From an uncultured Clostridia bacterium (GTDB lineage: Bacteria > Bacillota > Clostridia > Oscillospirales > QAMX01), in contig CALWBW010000019.1 in the NCBI GenBank assembly GCA_944376195.1, positions 1 to 44,147 on the forward strand: a DNA stretch of 44,147 nucleotides. The letters run 5' to 3'. The notes beneath the pieces were generated by a model. That model was not told the origin of the DNA. It saw only the letters and a program-made list of their open reading frames with translations, and did not search any database. Shown one piece after another: positions 33,667-41,788 of the stretch; the stretch's first letter is position 1, and every line of letters begins with the position of its first letter. A program made the translations under genes and the position numbers.

Positions 33667-34686
33667 TTAAACGCCGCGCTGCGGACGCAGGTTCCCGCCG
33701 GTATACACATCCCGCTCTGTAAAGCGGTTGAGCAGGGGTTCGCCGCTGCGGTAACGGCGAATATTTTCAAACAGCGCCGCCGTGGAATTACCCTGGAAAT
33801 CCGCCACACGGGGCGTGGCGTGCGGCGTAATGAGAAAATTGTCCAGATCCCACAGGGGATCTTCCGCCGGGAGCGGTTCCGTTTCAAACACGTCCGACGC
33901 GGCGCCCGCGATCACGCGGCCGCGCAGCGCCTCAAAAAGCGCCGCCTGATCGACCACCGCGCCGCGCGCCATATTGATGAGAAAGGCCGTCGGCTTCATG
34001 CAGGCCAGCTCCCGCCGCCCAATCAGGTGATAGGTCTCGTCGGAGAGATGGCAGCAGAGTACCAGGTAATCGCACGCCTCCAAAAGCGGCCGGACGGTAT
34101 CGCCGGCGTCGGCCGCATAGTATGCGTCCACGTCCTCCGGCATCGTTTCACGCACACGCCGCGAGTAGGCGAGCACGCGCATATCAAACGCTTTGGCCCG
34201 GCGTGCAACGGCGCGGCCGGTATTGCCGAGCCCGACGATGCCGAGCGTCTGCCCGTTTAACCCGCGCGACGCGGCGTACTGCCGCGAAAAACGGCCCCAA
34301 TCGTGCGCTTGTTGCGCTTCATGGAGCCTCCAGGCGTCGTAAGTCAGCGCGAGCATAAAGAAAAAGGCATGCTCCGCCAAAGACGGCGCGCTGCGTCCCG
34401 CCGCCCCTGTCAGGATGATCCCCCGTTCAAAGACCTCCGGCCGCGCGGACTTCGTCAATCCCGCGTGGCAGCAATGGACCCAGCGCAGGCGCTCCCCCTC
34501 GAGGATGCGCTCGTCGAGGTCGTCCGGCAAAACGGCGACGTCTACCTCATGGATCACCCGGCGGATGGCCTCGTCGTCGCGGATGGAAACATGGTGCACG
34601 ATAGCCGGGGCAAATGCCCGGTCGATCCGGTCAAGCAGCTCTTTCCGGAAGTCCAGCGCGCAGAGGACCGATTGTATTTCCGGCAT
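33667..34686 (-). CDS. D-2-hydroxyacid dehydrogenase family protein
   Basis: The 339-residue NAD-dependent oxidoreductase contains the nucleotide-binding GLGNTGRAVARR motif and the catalytic-domain segments NMARGAVVD (Arg), SDVFETEPLP (Glu) and PHATPRV (His). These match the phosphoglycerate/glyoxylate-reductase superfamily. The actual 2-hydroxyacid is unknown. No ACT domain is present, so it is probably not serine-pathway SerA. It is monocistronic and divergent from the small membrane gene that follows. Confidence 0.9.
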   Translation of the reverse strand: MPEIQSVLCALDFRKELLDRIDRAFAPAIVHHVSIRDDEAIRRVIHEVDVAVLPDDLDERILEGERLRWVHCCHAGLTKSARPEVFERGIILTGAAGRSAPSLAEHAFFFMLALTYDAWRLHEAQQAHDWGRFSRQYAASRGLNGQTLGIVGLGNTGRAVARRAKAFDMRVLAYSRRVRETMPEDVDAYYAADAGDTVRPLLEACDYLVLCCHLSDETYHLIGRRELACMKPTAFLINMARGAVVDQAALFEALRGRVIAGAASDVFETEPLPAEDPLWDLDNFLITPHATPRVADFQGNSTAALFENIRRYRSGEPLLNRFTERDVYTGGNLRPQRGV

Positions 34687-34757
34687 GAATATGCCTCCAT
34701 TTCCTTATTATCGTTATTATCCACAAAAACCCAGGATTTTTTTAGATATCTTTTCAA

Positions 34758-34786
34758 TTGTAATAAATTTCTTTTTTTGCTAAACT
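34758..34786 (+). promoter_or_regulatory. putative promoter of the small membrane gene
   Basis: TTGTAA (34758-34763), 17-base spacer, TAAACT (34781-34786). The region is AT-rich, so chance matches are possible. Confidence 0.5.
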
Positions 34787-34848
34787 CAGATTGAAAAGGC
34801 GAGATATTTGGAAAAACAGGCGGGTAAAAGCAAAAAGGGGGTATTCGC

Positions 34849-35259
34849 ATGAAACGAAATTTCTCCGCATTTCTTTTTTTAGGGCTTGCCATTCTTTCAG
34901 GCATTCTTGCCGCCGTCTACGAGAATTTCCAGGACTGGACCACCACGCCCGCTTGGGTCGGTACTCTTCAGGGTGGCATTGTCAAACCGCTCTCCTCGCT
35001 CTCGGAGCCGGCATTCGCGCTGTCGTCTGTCCTGCTGCTGCTCCGCGCAAATATCCCAAACTGGCTGAGAGTCACCGCCCGCGTCGTTTCCCTCGCGTTC
35101 GTAGGTTGTTATCTGGTCGTGTTCCTGCTCTCTCTTCTGAATGGGGAGTCCCGGATTATTTACGAACTGTTGTGGGCTTTCACAATCAATACCCGGTTCC
35201 TGCTCTTCACATTTTCCGGCATTCCCATTTCGCTGGCCTGTTATCCGAAAAAAATATAA
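34849..35259 (+). CDS. small four-helix membrane protein of unknown function
   Basis: The 136-residue protein is almost entirely hydrophobic with about four transmembrane helices and short loops; a Trp-rich loop lies near residues 30-40. AAAAAGGGGG precedes the ATG. No family was recognised. A strong terminator follows. Confidence 0.65.
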   Translation: MKRNFSAFLFLGLAILSGILAAVYENFQDWTTTPAWVGTLQGGIVKPLSSLSEPAFALSSVLLLLRANIPNWLRVTARVVSLAFVGCYLVVFLLSLLNGESRIIYELLWAFTINTRFLLFTFSGIPISLACYPKKI

Positions 35260-35271
35260 GAAAAAATCTCG

Positions 35272-35302
35272 AAAACGGCGGGGCTCTGCGTCCCGCCGTT
35301 TT
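35272..35302. terminator. bidirectional terminator
   Basis: An 11-bp stem (AAAACGGCGGG with CCCGCCGTTTT) continuing into T6, serving the membrane gene and the converging nucleotidyltransferase gene. Confidence 0.9.
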
Positions 35303-35312
35303 TTGCGCCTGT

Positions 35313-35717
35313 TCAGCCAAGCGGCGGGATTTCGGGCGCGGCAAAATGCCCCGCGCGGTCCGACAACACGCGATAGCCATCGCGCAGTACACGGGCCGTT
35401 CCAGGGTCCAGCGGCGCGGCGGCCCAGGAGGGGAGGACCAGCCCAAATTCCACCTCCGGCCCGTTTTCATACCACACGCGCACGGATGTACATGCGCCGT
35501 AGGATTCCACCTGACAACGCTTCACCCGGCCAAAACGCGCCGTCCACGACGGATCGCGGAGCATCCCGGCTTTATCAGCCGTCAGAATCACCAGATCCAC
35601 GTCGCTCCCGGCATGATTGGTCCCGCGCGCATGGGAACCGACTAAAATCACGCTCTCCAACCGCGCATCCTGCACCGCCCACGCGGCGGCGTCTTTCAAA
35701 AATTGCCCAGTCTCCAT
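35313..35717 (-). CDS. MNT-type minimal nucleotidyltransferase domain protein
   Basis: The 134 residues show the nucleotidyltransferase core GS-x10-DVD (Gly27-Ser28, Asp39, Asp41). It is longer than a bare MNT antitoxin and has no HEPN partner beside it, so it is not a classical HEPN-MNT toxin-antitoxin pair. It could be an aminoglycoside-adenylyltransferase-like fold with another substrate. GGGAGG precedes the ATG. Confidence 0.75.
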   Translation of the reverse strand: METGQFLKDAAAWAVQDARLESVILVGSHARGTNHAGSDVDLVILTADKAGMLRDPSWTARFGRVKRCQVESYGACTSVRVWYENGPEVEFGLVLPSWAAAPLDPGTARVLRDGYRVLSDRAGHFAAPEIPPLG

Positions 35718-35792
35718 TCGTTCCTCCCGCCGGCTGGCACAATGGAAAAGCGGGCCGTATCCGGTTTTCGCAGAGACGGCCCGCCGTTTTCC

Positions 35793-36314
35793 TTACTTCA
35801 CATAGACGACAAAATCTTCTTTTCTCGGCGCAGCTGCAGGCTGCGGGCAATCCGCATATCCCAGTGCGCAGGAACCGACGCCCACCAGTTCCTTCTCAAC
35901 GCCCCACTTCTTTAAGAGCGCTTTTCCCTCGTCGCTTTCAAACATTTCCCGGGTGCGGTGAACCCAGATGGACCCCAAACCCAGGGCATACGCGGCGTTA
36001 TACATATTGCCAAGGCCCAGGCAGGCATCCTCAAACGGCGTGGCCTTTCCCTTTTCCGCAAAGGCCAGAATCACGGTCGGCGCGCCATAATAGGGGTCTG
36101 TTCCGGTTTTCCCCATCACGGCAGCATTCATTTCCGCAATTTTCTTCCGGGCCTCCGGCTCCTGCACCACAATATAAAACGCACCCTGCTGATTCGCGCC
36201 GCTGGGCGCATATTCACCGGCTTTTAATACGGCCTCCAATGCGCTGTCCGGAATCTGCTCGCTTTTAAACTTCCGAATGCTGCGCCGCCCAAGTAATGCT
36301 TCCATCGCTTCCAT
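35793..36314 (-). CDS. nitroreductase-family flavoprotein
   Basis: The 173-residue FMN-dependent oxidoreductase starts with the family's RRSIRKF (FMN-phosphate contacts) and carries SGANQQ and GLGNMYNAAYALGLGSIWV downstream. Length is at the short end of the family. It typically reduces nitroaromatics or quinones with NAD(P)H. AGGAGGG sits before the ATG at 36314. Confidence 0.9.
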   Translation of the reverse strand: MEAMEALLGRRSIRKFKSEQIPDSALEAVLKAGEYAPSGANQQGAFYIVVQEPEARKKIAEMNAAVMGKTGTDPYYGAPTVILAFAEKGKATPFEDACLGLGNMYNAAYALGLGSIWVHRTREMFESDEGKALLKKWGVEKELVGVGSCALGYADCPQPAAAPRKEDFVVYVK

Positions 36315-36435
36315 GAAAAAACCCTCCTGTATTTCTATTTTCTGTTTTTATTTTAGCAGGCATCCGCCCCAAATGCAACAAAATTTCCAAAAAGCCCCGC
36401 GCTTTAACCAGGGGACCCGGGACCAAATATATCAA

Positions 36436-36467
36436 AGGTATATCGATATAAGCATATCGATATACCT
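36436..36467. promoter_or_regulatory. large perfect inverted repeat upstream of rex
   Basis: Two perfect 14-base arms (36436-36449 and 36454-36467) are separated by AAGC. Each arm contains the palindrome ATATCGATAT, so the site has nested twofold symmetry with centres 14 bases apart. It abuts the -35 region and Rex operator and does not match the Rex consensus. It may be the operator for another regulator or a cruciform-forming element. Confidence 0.7.
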
Positions 36468-36483
36468 GTTTTATATTTCACAA
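36466..36483 (+). promoter_or_regulatory. Rex operator
   Basis: CTGTTTTATATTTCACAA matches 14 of 18 positions of the established Gram-positive Rex site TTGTGAAATATTTCACAA, with a perfect right half. It covers the -35 element of the rex promoter, so bound Rex would block initiation. Confidence 0.7.
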
Positions 36484-36505
36484 AACCCGCCCGGTACGGT
36501 ATGAT
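36477..36505 (+). promoter_or_regulatory. sigma-A promoter of rex-adhE
   Basis: TTCACA (36477-36482), 17-base spacer, TATGAT (36500-36505). Transcription should start near 36512, giving a short leader before the rex start at 36550. Confidence 0.75.
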
Positions 36506-36549
36506 AAAACCATCATCAGGAACGCTGCAGGATGAGGGAGGTGAACGGA

Positions 36550-37197
36550 ATGGGACTCCACGGCATATCGAAATCTACACTTAGCCGTTTGCCGGTTTAT
36601 TTGGAGTACCTGAAATCTCTTCCGGAAGGCGGCCCGCCCAACATCTCCGCCACGATCATTGCGTCGGCGCTGGGTCTGGGAGAAGTGCAGGTCCGAAAGG
36701 ACCTTGCCTCGGTTTCCACAGCCGGTAAACCAAAAATTGGTTATCTTATTCGCGATTTGATTTCGGAATTGGAGAGCTTTTTGGGGTATGATAATTTAAA
36801 CAGCGCGTTGATCGTCGGCGTCGGAAAATTAGGCCGCGCACTTTTGGAGTACGACGGGTTTGCGCGGTATGGGATTGAAATCATTGCAGGGTTTGATCTC
36901 GCCGTCACATCCGAGCAGGATGCCATGGACGAAAAAAACCGCAAGCCCATTTATCCCATGAGCAAGCTTCCGGGGTTCTGCCGGGAAAACGCGGTGAAAA
37001 TCGGCGTAATTGCCGTTCCGGCCGCCGCGGCGCAGCAGGTCTGCGACCAGATGATCAAAAGCGGGATTCTGGCCATCCTGAATTTCGCGCCGACACATCT
37101 TGTTACGCCGGAAAACATTTTAGTCAGAAATGAAAACATTGCAGTATCGCTTGCCATGCTGTCAGATCACTTGGCGCAGCAGTTGCAAGAGAAATAG
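36550..37197 (+). CDS. rex: redox-sensing transcriptional repressor Rex
   Basis: Rex binds NADH through a C-terminal Rossmann fold and releases its operators when NADH/NAD rises. The 215 residues contain an N-terminal winged helix (~5-75) and the Rossmann segment ALIVGVGKLGRAL, with a C-terminal swapped helix. I start at ATG 36550 (MGLHGIS) because AGGGAGGTG lies just before it; an upstream in-frame ATG at 36532 would swallow that site. It is followed by adhE after 20 bases, so the repressor controls its main target and itself. Confidence 0.96.
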   Translation: MGLHGISKSTLSRLPVYLEYLKSLPEGGPPNISATIIASALGLGEVQVRKDLASVSTAGKPKIGYLIRDLISELESFLGYDNLNSALIVGVGKLGRALLEYDGFARYGIEIIAGFDLAVTSEQDAMDEKNRKPIYPMSKLPGFCRENAVKIGVIAVPAAAAQQVCDQMIKSGILAILNFAPTHLVTPENILVRNENIAVSLAMLSDHLAQQLQEK

Positions 37198-37217
37198 GAG
37201 CTTAAGGAGAGTGCAGT

Positions 37218-39827
37218 ATGAAAAAAACACGTGAGTACAAAGTAGTCGACAGTGTGGAAACGCTGGAAGAGACCATTGCACGCGTGCGTGAAGCACAGCG
37301 CAAATACGCCACCTACACGCAGGAACAAGTGGATCGGATCTTCCTTGCTGCGGCCACTGCGGCGAACACGCAGCGGATCCCACTGGCACGCATGGCGGTT
37401 GAGGAAACCGGCATGGGTGTTTTGGAAGACAAAGTCATCAAAAATCACTATGCTGCCGAATATATTTACAACAAGTATAAAGAAACCAAGACCTGCGGTG
37501 TGATTGAAGAGGACCGCGCATTCGGTTACCGCCGGATTGCGGAGCCGATTGGCGTGATTGCGGCGGTCATTCCGACCACGAACCCGACTTCTACTGCGAT
37601 TTTTAAAACCCTCCTCGCTTTGAAGACCCGTAACGGCATCATCATCAGCCCGCATCCCCGCGCAAAGGTTTCCACCAACGCGGCAGCCAAGGTTGTGCTG
37701 GAAGCGGCCGTCGCGGCGGGCGCTCCGGAAGACATCATCGCATGGATCGACGTACCGAGCCTTGACATGACGAACCTCGTCATGCGCGAAGCGGACATCA
37801 TCCTGGCCACCGGCGGCCCCGGCATGGTCAAGGCTGCATATTCCAGCGGCAAGCCGGCAGTCGGCGTCGGCGCGGGCAATACCCCGGCTATCATCGACTC
37901 TTCCGCAGACATCAAACTCGCCGTCAACTCCATTATCCACTCCAAAACGTTTGATAACGGCATGATCTGCGCCTCCGAGCAGTCCACCATCGTCCTGGAC
38001 GATATTTATGACGAAGTGAAAAAGGAATTCGCCTATCGCGGCTGCTATTTCTTAAATCCGGAAGAGACGGAAAAAGTCCGGAAAACCATCATTATCAACG
38101 GCGCGCTGAACGCCAAAATCGTCGGCCAGAAAGCGCACAAGATTGCGGAGCTGTCCGGCGTAACCGTTCCCGAAACGACCAAGATCCTGATCGGCGAAGT
38201 GGAGAGCGTGGACATTTCCGAAGAATTTGCGCATGAAAAGCTCTCCCCGGTTCTTGCCATGTACCGCGCCAAAACCTTTACCGAAGCGCTGGAGAAGGCC
38301 GAGCGCCTGATCGCAGACGGCGGCTACGGCCACACGGCTTCCGTCTATCTGGATCCGGTGAAGGAAACCGCAAAGATCGACGAGTTCGGCGCCCGCATGA
38401 AGACCTGCCGTATCCTTGTCAACACGCCATCCTCCTTCGGCGGCATCGGCGACTTATATAACTTCAAGCTCGCGCCCTCCCTGACCCTCGGCTGCGGCTC
38501 CTGGGGCGGCAACTCCGTCTCCGAAAACGTGGGCGTCAAGCACCTTTTGAACATCAAGACCGTCGCCGAAAGGAGAGAGAATATGCTGTGGTTCCGTACC
38601 CCGTCCAAAGTTTATATCAAGAAAGGCTGCCTGCCGGTTGCGCTGGACGAGCTGCACTCCGTTCTGGGCAAAAAACGTGCCTTTATTGTCACGGATAGTT
38701 TCCTCTTTGAAAATGGATATACCCGTCCCATCACGGAAAAGCTCGACGAGATGGGCATCACGCACGCCACATTCTTCAATGTCGCGCCGGATCCCACGCT
38801 GGCCTGTGCCCGTGAAGGCGCCGCGCAGATGGCTGCTTTCAAGCCGGACGTCATCATCGCCGTCGGCGGTGGTTCCGCAATGGACGCCGGTAAGATCATG
38901 TGGGTTCTTTACGAGCATCCCGAAGCAGACTTCATGGATATGGCCATGCGTTTCATGGATATCCGCAAGCGTGTCTATACTTTCCCGAAGATGGGCGAAA
39001 AAGCGTACTTTATTGCAGTTCCGACCACGGCCGGTACCGGTTCTGAGGTGACGCCGTTTGCCGTTATCACAGACGAAAAGACGGGCGTGAAGTATCCGCT
39101 CGCCGACTACGAACTGTTGCCGAACATGGCGATTGTAGACGCCGATATGATGATGAATGCACCGCGTGGCCTGACCGCCGCTTCCGGTATCGACGCCGTG
39201 ACCCATGCGCTGGAAGCCTACGCCTCCATGATGGCCACCGATTACACCGACGGCCTGGCGCTGCGCGCACTCAAGATGATCTTTGAAAACCTGCCGCGTG
39301 CTTATGCGGACGGTCCGCATGATCCGGAAGCCCGTGAAAAGATGGCCAACGCCGCCACCATGGCCGGTATGGCGTTTGCCAACGCCTTCCTCGGCGTCTG
39401 CCACTCCATGGCGCACAAGCTCGGCGCGTTCCATCATCTGCCGCACGGCGTGGCAAACGCCCTGATGATCGACGAAGTGCTGCGCTTCAACGCCGCGGAA
39501 GTTCCGCCGAAGATGGGTACCTTCCCGCAGTATGACCATCCGCATACCCTCGCCCGTTACGCCGAAGTGGCACAGTACCTGGGCCTGGCCGGCAAGACGG
39601 ATGAAGAGAGCCTGGAGAACCTGATCCGCGCGATTGACGAGCTGAAAGAAAAGATCGGCATCCGGAAGACCATCCGCGATTACAACATCGATGAAGCCGA
39701 CTTCCTTGCCCGCCTTGACGAAATGACTGAGCAGGCGTTTGACGATCAGTGCACCGGCGCCAACCCGCGCTATCCGCTGATGAGCGAGATTCGTCAGATG
39801 TACCTGAATGCGTATTACGGAAACTGA
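37218..39827 (+). CDS. adhE: bifunctional acetaldehyde-CoA/alcohol dehydrogenase
   Basis: AdhE reduces acetyl-CoA to ethanol in two NADH-dependent steps and forms long helical filaments (spirosomes). The 869 residues contain an N-terminal aldehyde dehydrogenase (catalytic Cys251 in GMICASEQS) and, after ~residue 455, an iron-type alcohol dehydrogenase with GGGSAMDAGK, PTTAGTGSE and a histidine-rich metal site (HALEA, HSMAHKLGAFHHLPHG). Length is normal. AAGGAGA precedes the ATG. Co-transcription with rex gives a direct NADH-responsive circuit. Confidence 0.98.
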   Translation: MKKTREYKVVDSVETLEETIARVREAQRKYATYTQEQVDRIFLAAATAANTQRIPLARMAVEETGMGVLEDKVIKNHYAAEYIYNKYKETKTCGVIEEDRAFGYRRIAEPIGVIAAVIPTTNPTSTAIFKTLLALKTRNGIIISPHPRAKVSTNAAAKVVLEAAVAAGAPEDIIAWIDVPSLDMTNLVMREADIILATGGPGMVKAAYSSGKPAVGVGAGNTPAIIDSSADIKLAVNSIIHSKTFDNGMICASEQSTIVLDDIYDEVKKEFAYRGCYFLNPEETEKVRKTIIINGALNAKIVGQKAHKIAELSGVTVPETTKILIGEVESVDISEEFAHEKLSPVLAMYRAKTFTEALEKAERLIADGGYGHTASVYLDPVKETAKIDEFGARMKTCRILVNTPSSFGGIGDLYNFKLAPSLTLGCGSWGGNSVSENVGVKHLLNIKTVAERRENMLWFRTPSKVYIKKGCLPVALDELHSVLGKKRAFIVTDSFLFENGYTRPITEKLDEMGITHATFFNVAPDPTLACAREGAAQMAAFKPDVIIAVGGGSAMDAGKIMWVLYEHPEADFMDMAMRFMDIRKRVYTFPKMGEKAYFIAVPTTAGTGSEVTPFAVITDEKTGVKYPLADYELLPNMAIVDADMMMNAPRGLTAASGIDAVTHALEAYASMMATDYTDGLALRALKMIFENLPRAYADGPHDPEAREKMANAATMAGMAFANAFLGVCHSMAHKLGAFHHLPHGVANALMIDEVLRFNAAEVPPKMGTFPQYDHPHTLARYAEVAQYLGLAGKTDEESLENLIRAIDELKEKIGIRKTIRDYNIDEADFLARLDEMTEQAFDDQCTGANPRYPLMSEIRQMYLNAYYGN

Positions 39828-39844
39828 TTTGGAGGGAGTAAGGT

Positions 39845-40594
39845 ATGAAACTGGAGAAAATCATCGCAGTCAGAACCCATAAGACTGTCTACCGTGACGG
39901 CGATCTCGCTGTTAAGGTATTCGACGAGGACTTCTCAAAATCCGACATTTTGAACGAGGCCCTCAATCAGGCAAGAGTGGAGGAGACCGGGCTGCATATC
40001 CCGGCGGTAATTGAAGTCGGCAAGATCGACGGCAAGTGGGCCATTGTCTCCGAATATATCCCGGGCAAGACGCTCGACCGTCTCATGCAGGAAAATCCCG
40101 AAAAGCTTGACGAGTATCTGGAGCTGTTCGTGGATTTGCAGATGGAGGTTCACTCCAAGCGTTCCCCGCTTTTGGGAAAGCTGAAAGACAAGATGAACCG
40201 CAAGATTTCCGAATCCAATATTGACGCCACCACCCGTTACGAGCTGCACACGCGTCTGGAATCCATGCCGAAGCACGTGAAAGTCTGCCACGGCGACTTC
40301 AACCCCTCGAACATTATCATCACGCCGGAAGGCGTGCCGTACATCCTCGACTGGTCCCATGCCACGCAGGGCAATGCCTCCGCGGATGTCGCGCGTACCT
40401 ATCTGCTCTTCCGTCTGGCGGGAGATGTAGATCTTGCGGAGAAGTACATGAAGCTTTTCTGCCAAAAGAGCGATACCGCCCGTCAGTATGTTGACAAGTG
40501 GCTGCCGATCGTGGCCGCTTCCCAGTCCGTCAAGGGCAAGCCCGAAGAGCGCGAGTTCCTGCTCTCCTGGGTCGACGTTGTGGACTACGAATAA
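39845..40594 (+). CDS. APH-fold phosphotransferase in the adhE operon
   Basis: The 249-residue kinase-like protein has LAVKVF (ATP-binding lysine), an HGDFNPSN catalytic loop with the catalytic aspartate at residue 151, and ILDWSHA. The fold is that of aminoglycoside or small-molecule kinases. GGAGGGA sits 9-10 bases before the ATG and the gap to adhE is 17 bases, so it is surely in the same transcript. The substrate is unknown; its place beside adhE is not explained by known ethanol metabolism. Confidence 0.83.
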   Translation: MKLEKIIAVRTHKTVYRDGDLAVKVFDEDFSKSDILNEALNQARVEETGLHIPAVIEVGKIDGKWAIVSEYIPGKTLDRLMQENPEKLDEYLELFVDLQMEVHSKRSPLLGKLKDKMNRKISESNIDATTRYELHTRLESMPKHVKVCHGDFNPSNIIITPEGVPYILDWSHATQGNASADVARTYLLFRLAGDVDLAEKYMKLFCQKSDTARQYVDKWLPIVAASQSVKGKPEEREFLLSWVDVVDYE

Positions 40595-40633
40595 ATCATT
40601 ATTCCTTTCTCTTTGGTTGTTTTCTAATATGTT

Positions 40634-40663
40634 GGGCCGGACAGGATTTGTCCGGCCCTTTTT
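40634..40663 (+). terminator. terminator of the rex-adhE operon
   Basis: A 10-bp stem (GGGCCGGACA with TGTCCGGCCC) followed by T5. Confidence 0.92.
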
Positions 40664-40736
40664 CTGCTTTTTCAGGGTCCGATGCGTTTTGCATTCATTC
40701 GAGGGAAATCTAAAAAACCGGGACGGTTTTGGCCGT

Positions 40737-40907
40737 ATTTCAAAACCCCATTTCTTTTACGGAAAAGAAACGGGGTTTTGTATCCCCAAAGAAAGCCGCG
40801 AGGGAGGGGAGAACCGGCGCGCAAGACGGCCGGCACCCTCCCCTCCCTCGACCCACCCCTCCGGAAGGATGCGGCGCGAGAGCTATGTTATGCGTGTAGT
40901 AAGTAGA
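40737..40907 (+). repeat. 171-bp hairpin repeat, copy 1
   Basis: It shares its full 171 bases with 42021-42191 with about six mismatches by eye. It holds two long hairpins: one of 17 bp near the left end (one mismatch, A4/T4 ends) and a G-rich/C-rich stem GAGGGAGGGGAG with CTCCCCTCCCTC and an inner CCGGC-GCCGG. The right end encodes on the minus strand RLYLLHA-stop, a remnant of the SLOG protein tail. The rest of 40595-40952 holds only this repeat and a terminator. Confidence 0.9.
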
Positions 40908-40952
40908 GCCGCGGCAGCACTTCGGGCAAAAGGATACCGGGAAAAAACTTTG

Positions 40953-41288
40953 TTATGCGTGTTGTAAGTAGACCCGGCATTCTTTTTCAATTTTCCTGCA
41001 GTAGTCTATCACAAATTTTGTCCCCCGACTCTTTCCGTCCCAAAAGGCAACAATAAGGTCTGCATATTCGACGATTTGTATATTCCTTTTGAAAGGCGCC
41101 GCACGGCCGTATCGCTGGTACTGAGGCAGAAATTCCGTCAGTTTTATGCCATGTGAGAAAGCATACGTCCGCGCCGCCAAGTCCACGCCCTTTGCTCCCC
41201 CGGAAACGATTTCCGTCACTCTTTCCGGTAAGTATGGCGTAAAATCTGGGATCGTAAGACTCCTTGATCCAATGATTGCAACCCTCAT
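40953..41288 (-). CDS. small SLOG-fold (DUF2493-like) nucleotide-binding protein
   Basis: The 111-residue protein has the Rossmann-like SLOG hallmarks: N-terminal VAIIGSRS, central SGGAKGVDLAA, and a C-terminal YADLIVAFWDGKSRGTKFVID. Such domains bind nucleotides or nucleotide-derived ligands and are frequent in bacterial conflict systems and mobile elements. AGGAGGTGCAGG gives a very strong ribosome site for the ATG at 41288. It diverges from the ribbon-helix-helix gene at 41396 with palindromes in between. Three other places in this island carry pieces of the same gene. Confidence 0.8.
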   Translation of the reverse strand: MRVAIIGSRSLTIPDFTPYLPERVTEIVSGGAKGVDLAARTYAFSHGIKLTEFLPQYQRYGRAAPFKRNIQIVEYADLIVAFWDGKSRGTKFVIDYCRKIEKECRVYLQHA

Positions 41289-41309
41289 CCTGCACCTCCT
41301 AAATTTGGT

Positions 41310-41326
41310 GTACTTAAATTAAGTAC
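41310..41326. promoter_or_regulatory. 17-bp palindrome in the SLOG/RHH divergent region
   Basis: GTACTTAAATTAAGTAC, 8-base arms around one central base, 22 bases upstream of the SLOG start. A candidate operator for the adjacent ribbon-helix-helix protein. Confidence 0.6.
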
Positions 41327-41340
41327 ATATCGTACATTAT

Positions 41341-41380
41341 ATCTCAAAATATACTTAAAATAAACTTGAAATTTTGAGAT
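41341..41380. promoter_or_regulatory. inverted repeat upstream of the RHH gene
   Basis: ATCTCAAAAT (41341-41350) and its exact complement ATTTTGAGAT (41371-41380) are 20 bases apart, just before the RHH start. The second arm ends 15 bases before the ATG. Confidence 0.6.
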
Positions 41381-41395
41381 CACAGGTACAGTTAC

Positions 41396-41584
41396 ATGGA
41401 AAAGAAAGAAAAACATTTAGGATTGCGGATTGATCAGGAATTGCACTATAAGCTTCATTATATTGCAAAATATGAAGGGCGTTCTGGTAATGGGGAAGTC
41501 ATTTACCTGATTCGTCAATATATCGAGCAATTTGAAAACAGAAATGGGAAAATACAAGTACCGGAAAACGATTGTGCTAAATAA
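41396..41584 (+). CDS. small ribbon-helix-helix DNA-binding protein
   Basis: The 62-residue protein fits the Arc/MetJ/CopG-type fold: a short strand (HLGLRID) followed by two helices, with a polar tail. Proteins of this type bind DNA as dimers and often autoregulate; some are antitoxins. The ribosome site is weak (CACAGGTACAG), which may be a real feature or mean initiation is inefficient. It diverges from the SLOG gene. Confidence 0.65.
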   Translation: MEKKEKHLGLRIDQELHYKLHYIAKYEGRSGNGEVIYLIRQYIEQFENRNGKIQVPENDCAK

Positions 41585-41640
41585 TCTGATTTCGCAGGGA
41601 TTTTCCCACCCCTCCGGAAAGGCCGCGGCGCGGAGCTATG

Positions 41641-41696
41641 TTACGTGTGTTGTAAGTAGACCCGGCATTCTTTAATTCAATGATTGCAACCCTCAT
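41641..41696 (-). pseudogene. deleted copy of the SLOG gene (56 bases left)
   Basis: The remnant keeps the identical AGGAGGTGCAGG ribosome site, start codon and first ~19 bases (encoding MRVAII) and then jumps to the last ~33 bases of the gene, ending in TTACAACACACGTAA out of frame. About 280 internal bases of the 336-base gene are missing. It lies divergent from the XRE gene, mirroring the intact SLOG/RHH arrangement. Confidence 0.85.
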
Positions 41697-41720
41697 CCTG
41701 CACCTCCTATCGGTTATTTT

Positions 41721-41760
41721 AAGGGAATAACCCTTAAAAGTCAATAAGGGATATTCCCTT
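41721..41760. promoter_or_regulatory. paired AAGGG-N5-CCCTT operators
   Basis: Two 15-bp palindromes, AAGGGAATAACCCTT (41721-41735, extended by TTTT/AAAA flanks to 9-bp arms) and AAGGGATATTCCCTT (41746-41760), have centres 25 bases apart. They lie between the SLOG remnant and the XRE gene and probably bind the XRE regulator. Confidence 0.75.
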
Positions 41761-41788
41761 GCGCCATAATAACCCTGAGGTGGCGCCT

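Noticed and set aside
35313-35717. nucleotidyltransferase considered as half of a HEPN-MNT toxin-antitoxin pair
   Set aside because: No HEPN gene is adjacent; neighbours are a membrane protein and a nitroreductase.
38454-39545. 363-codon open frame on the minus strand
   Set aside because: Antisense to adhE, without start signals or family features.
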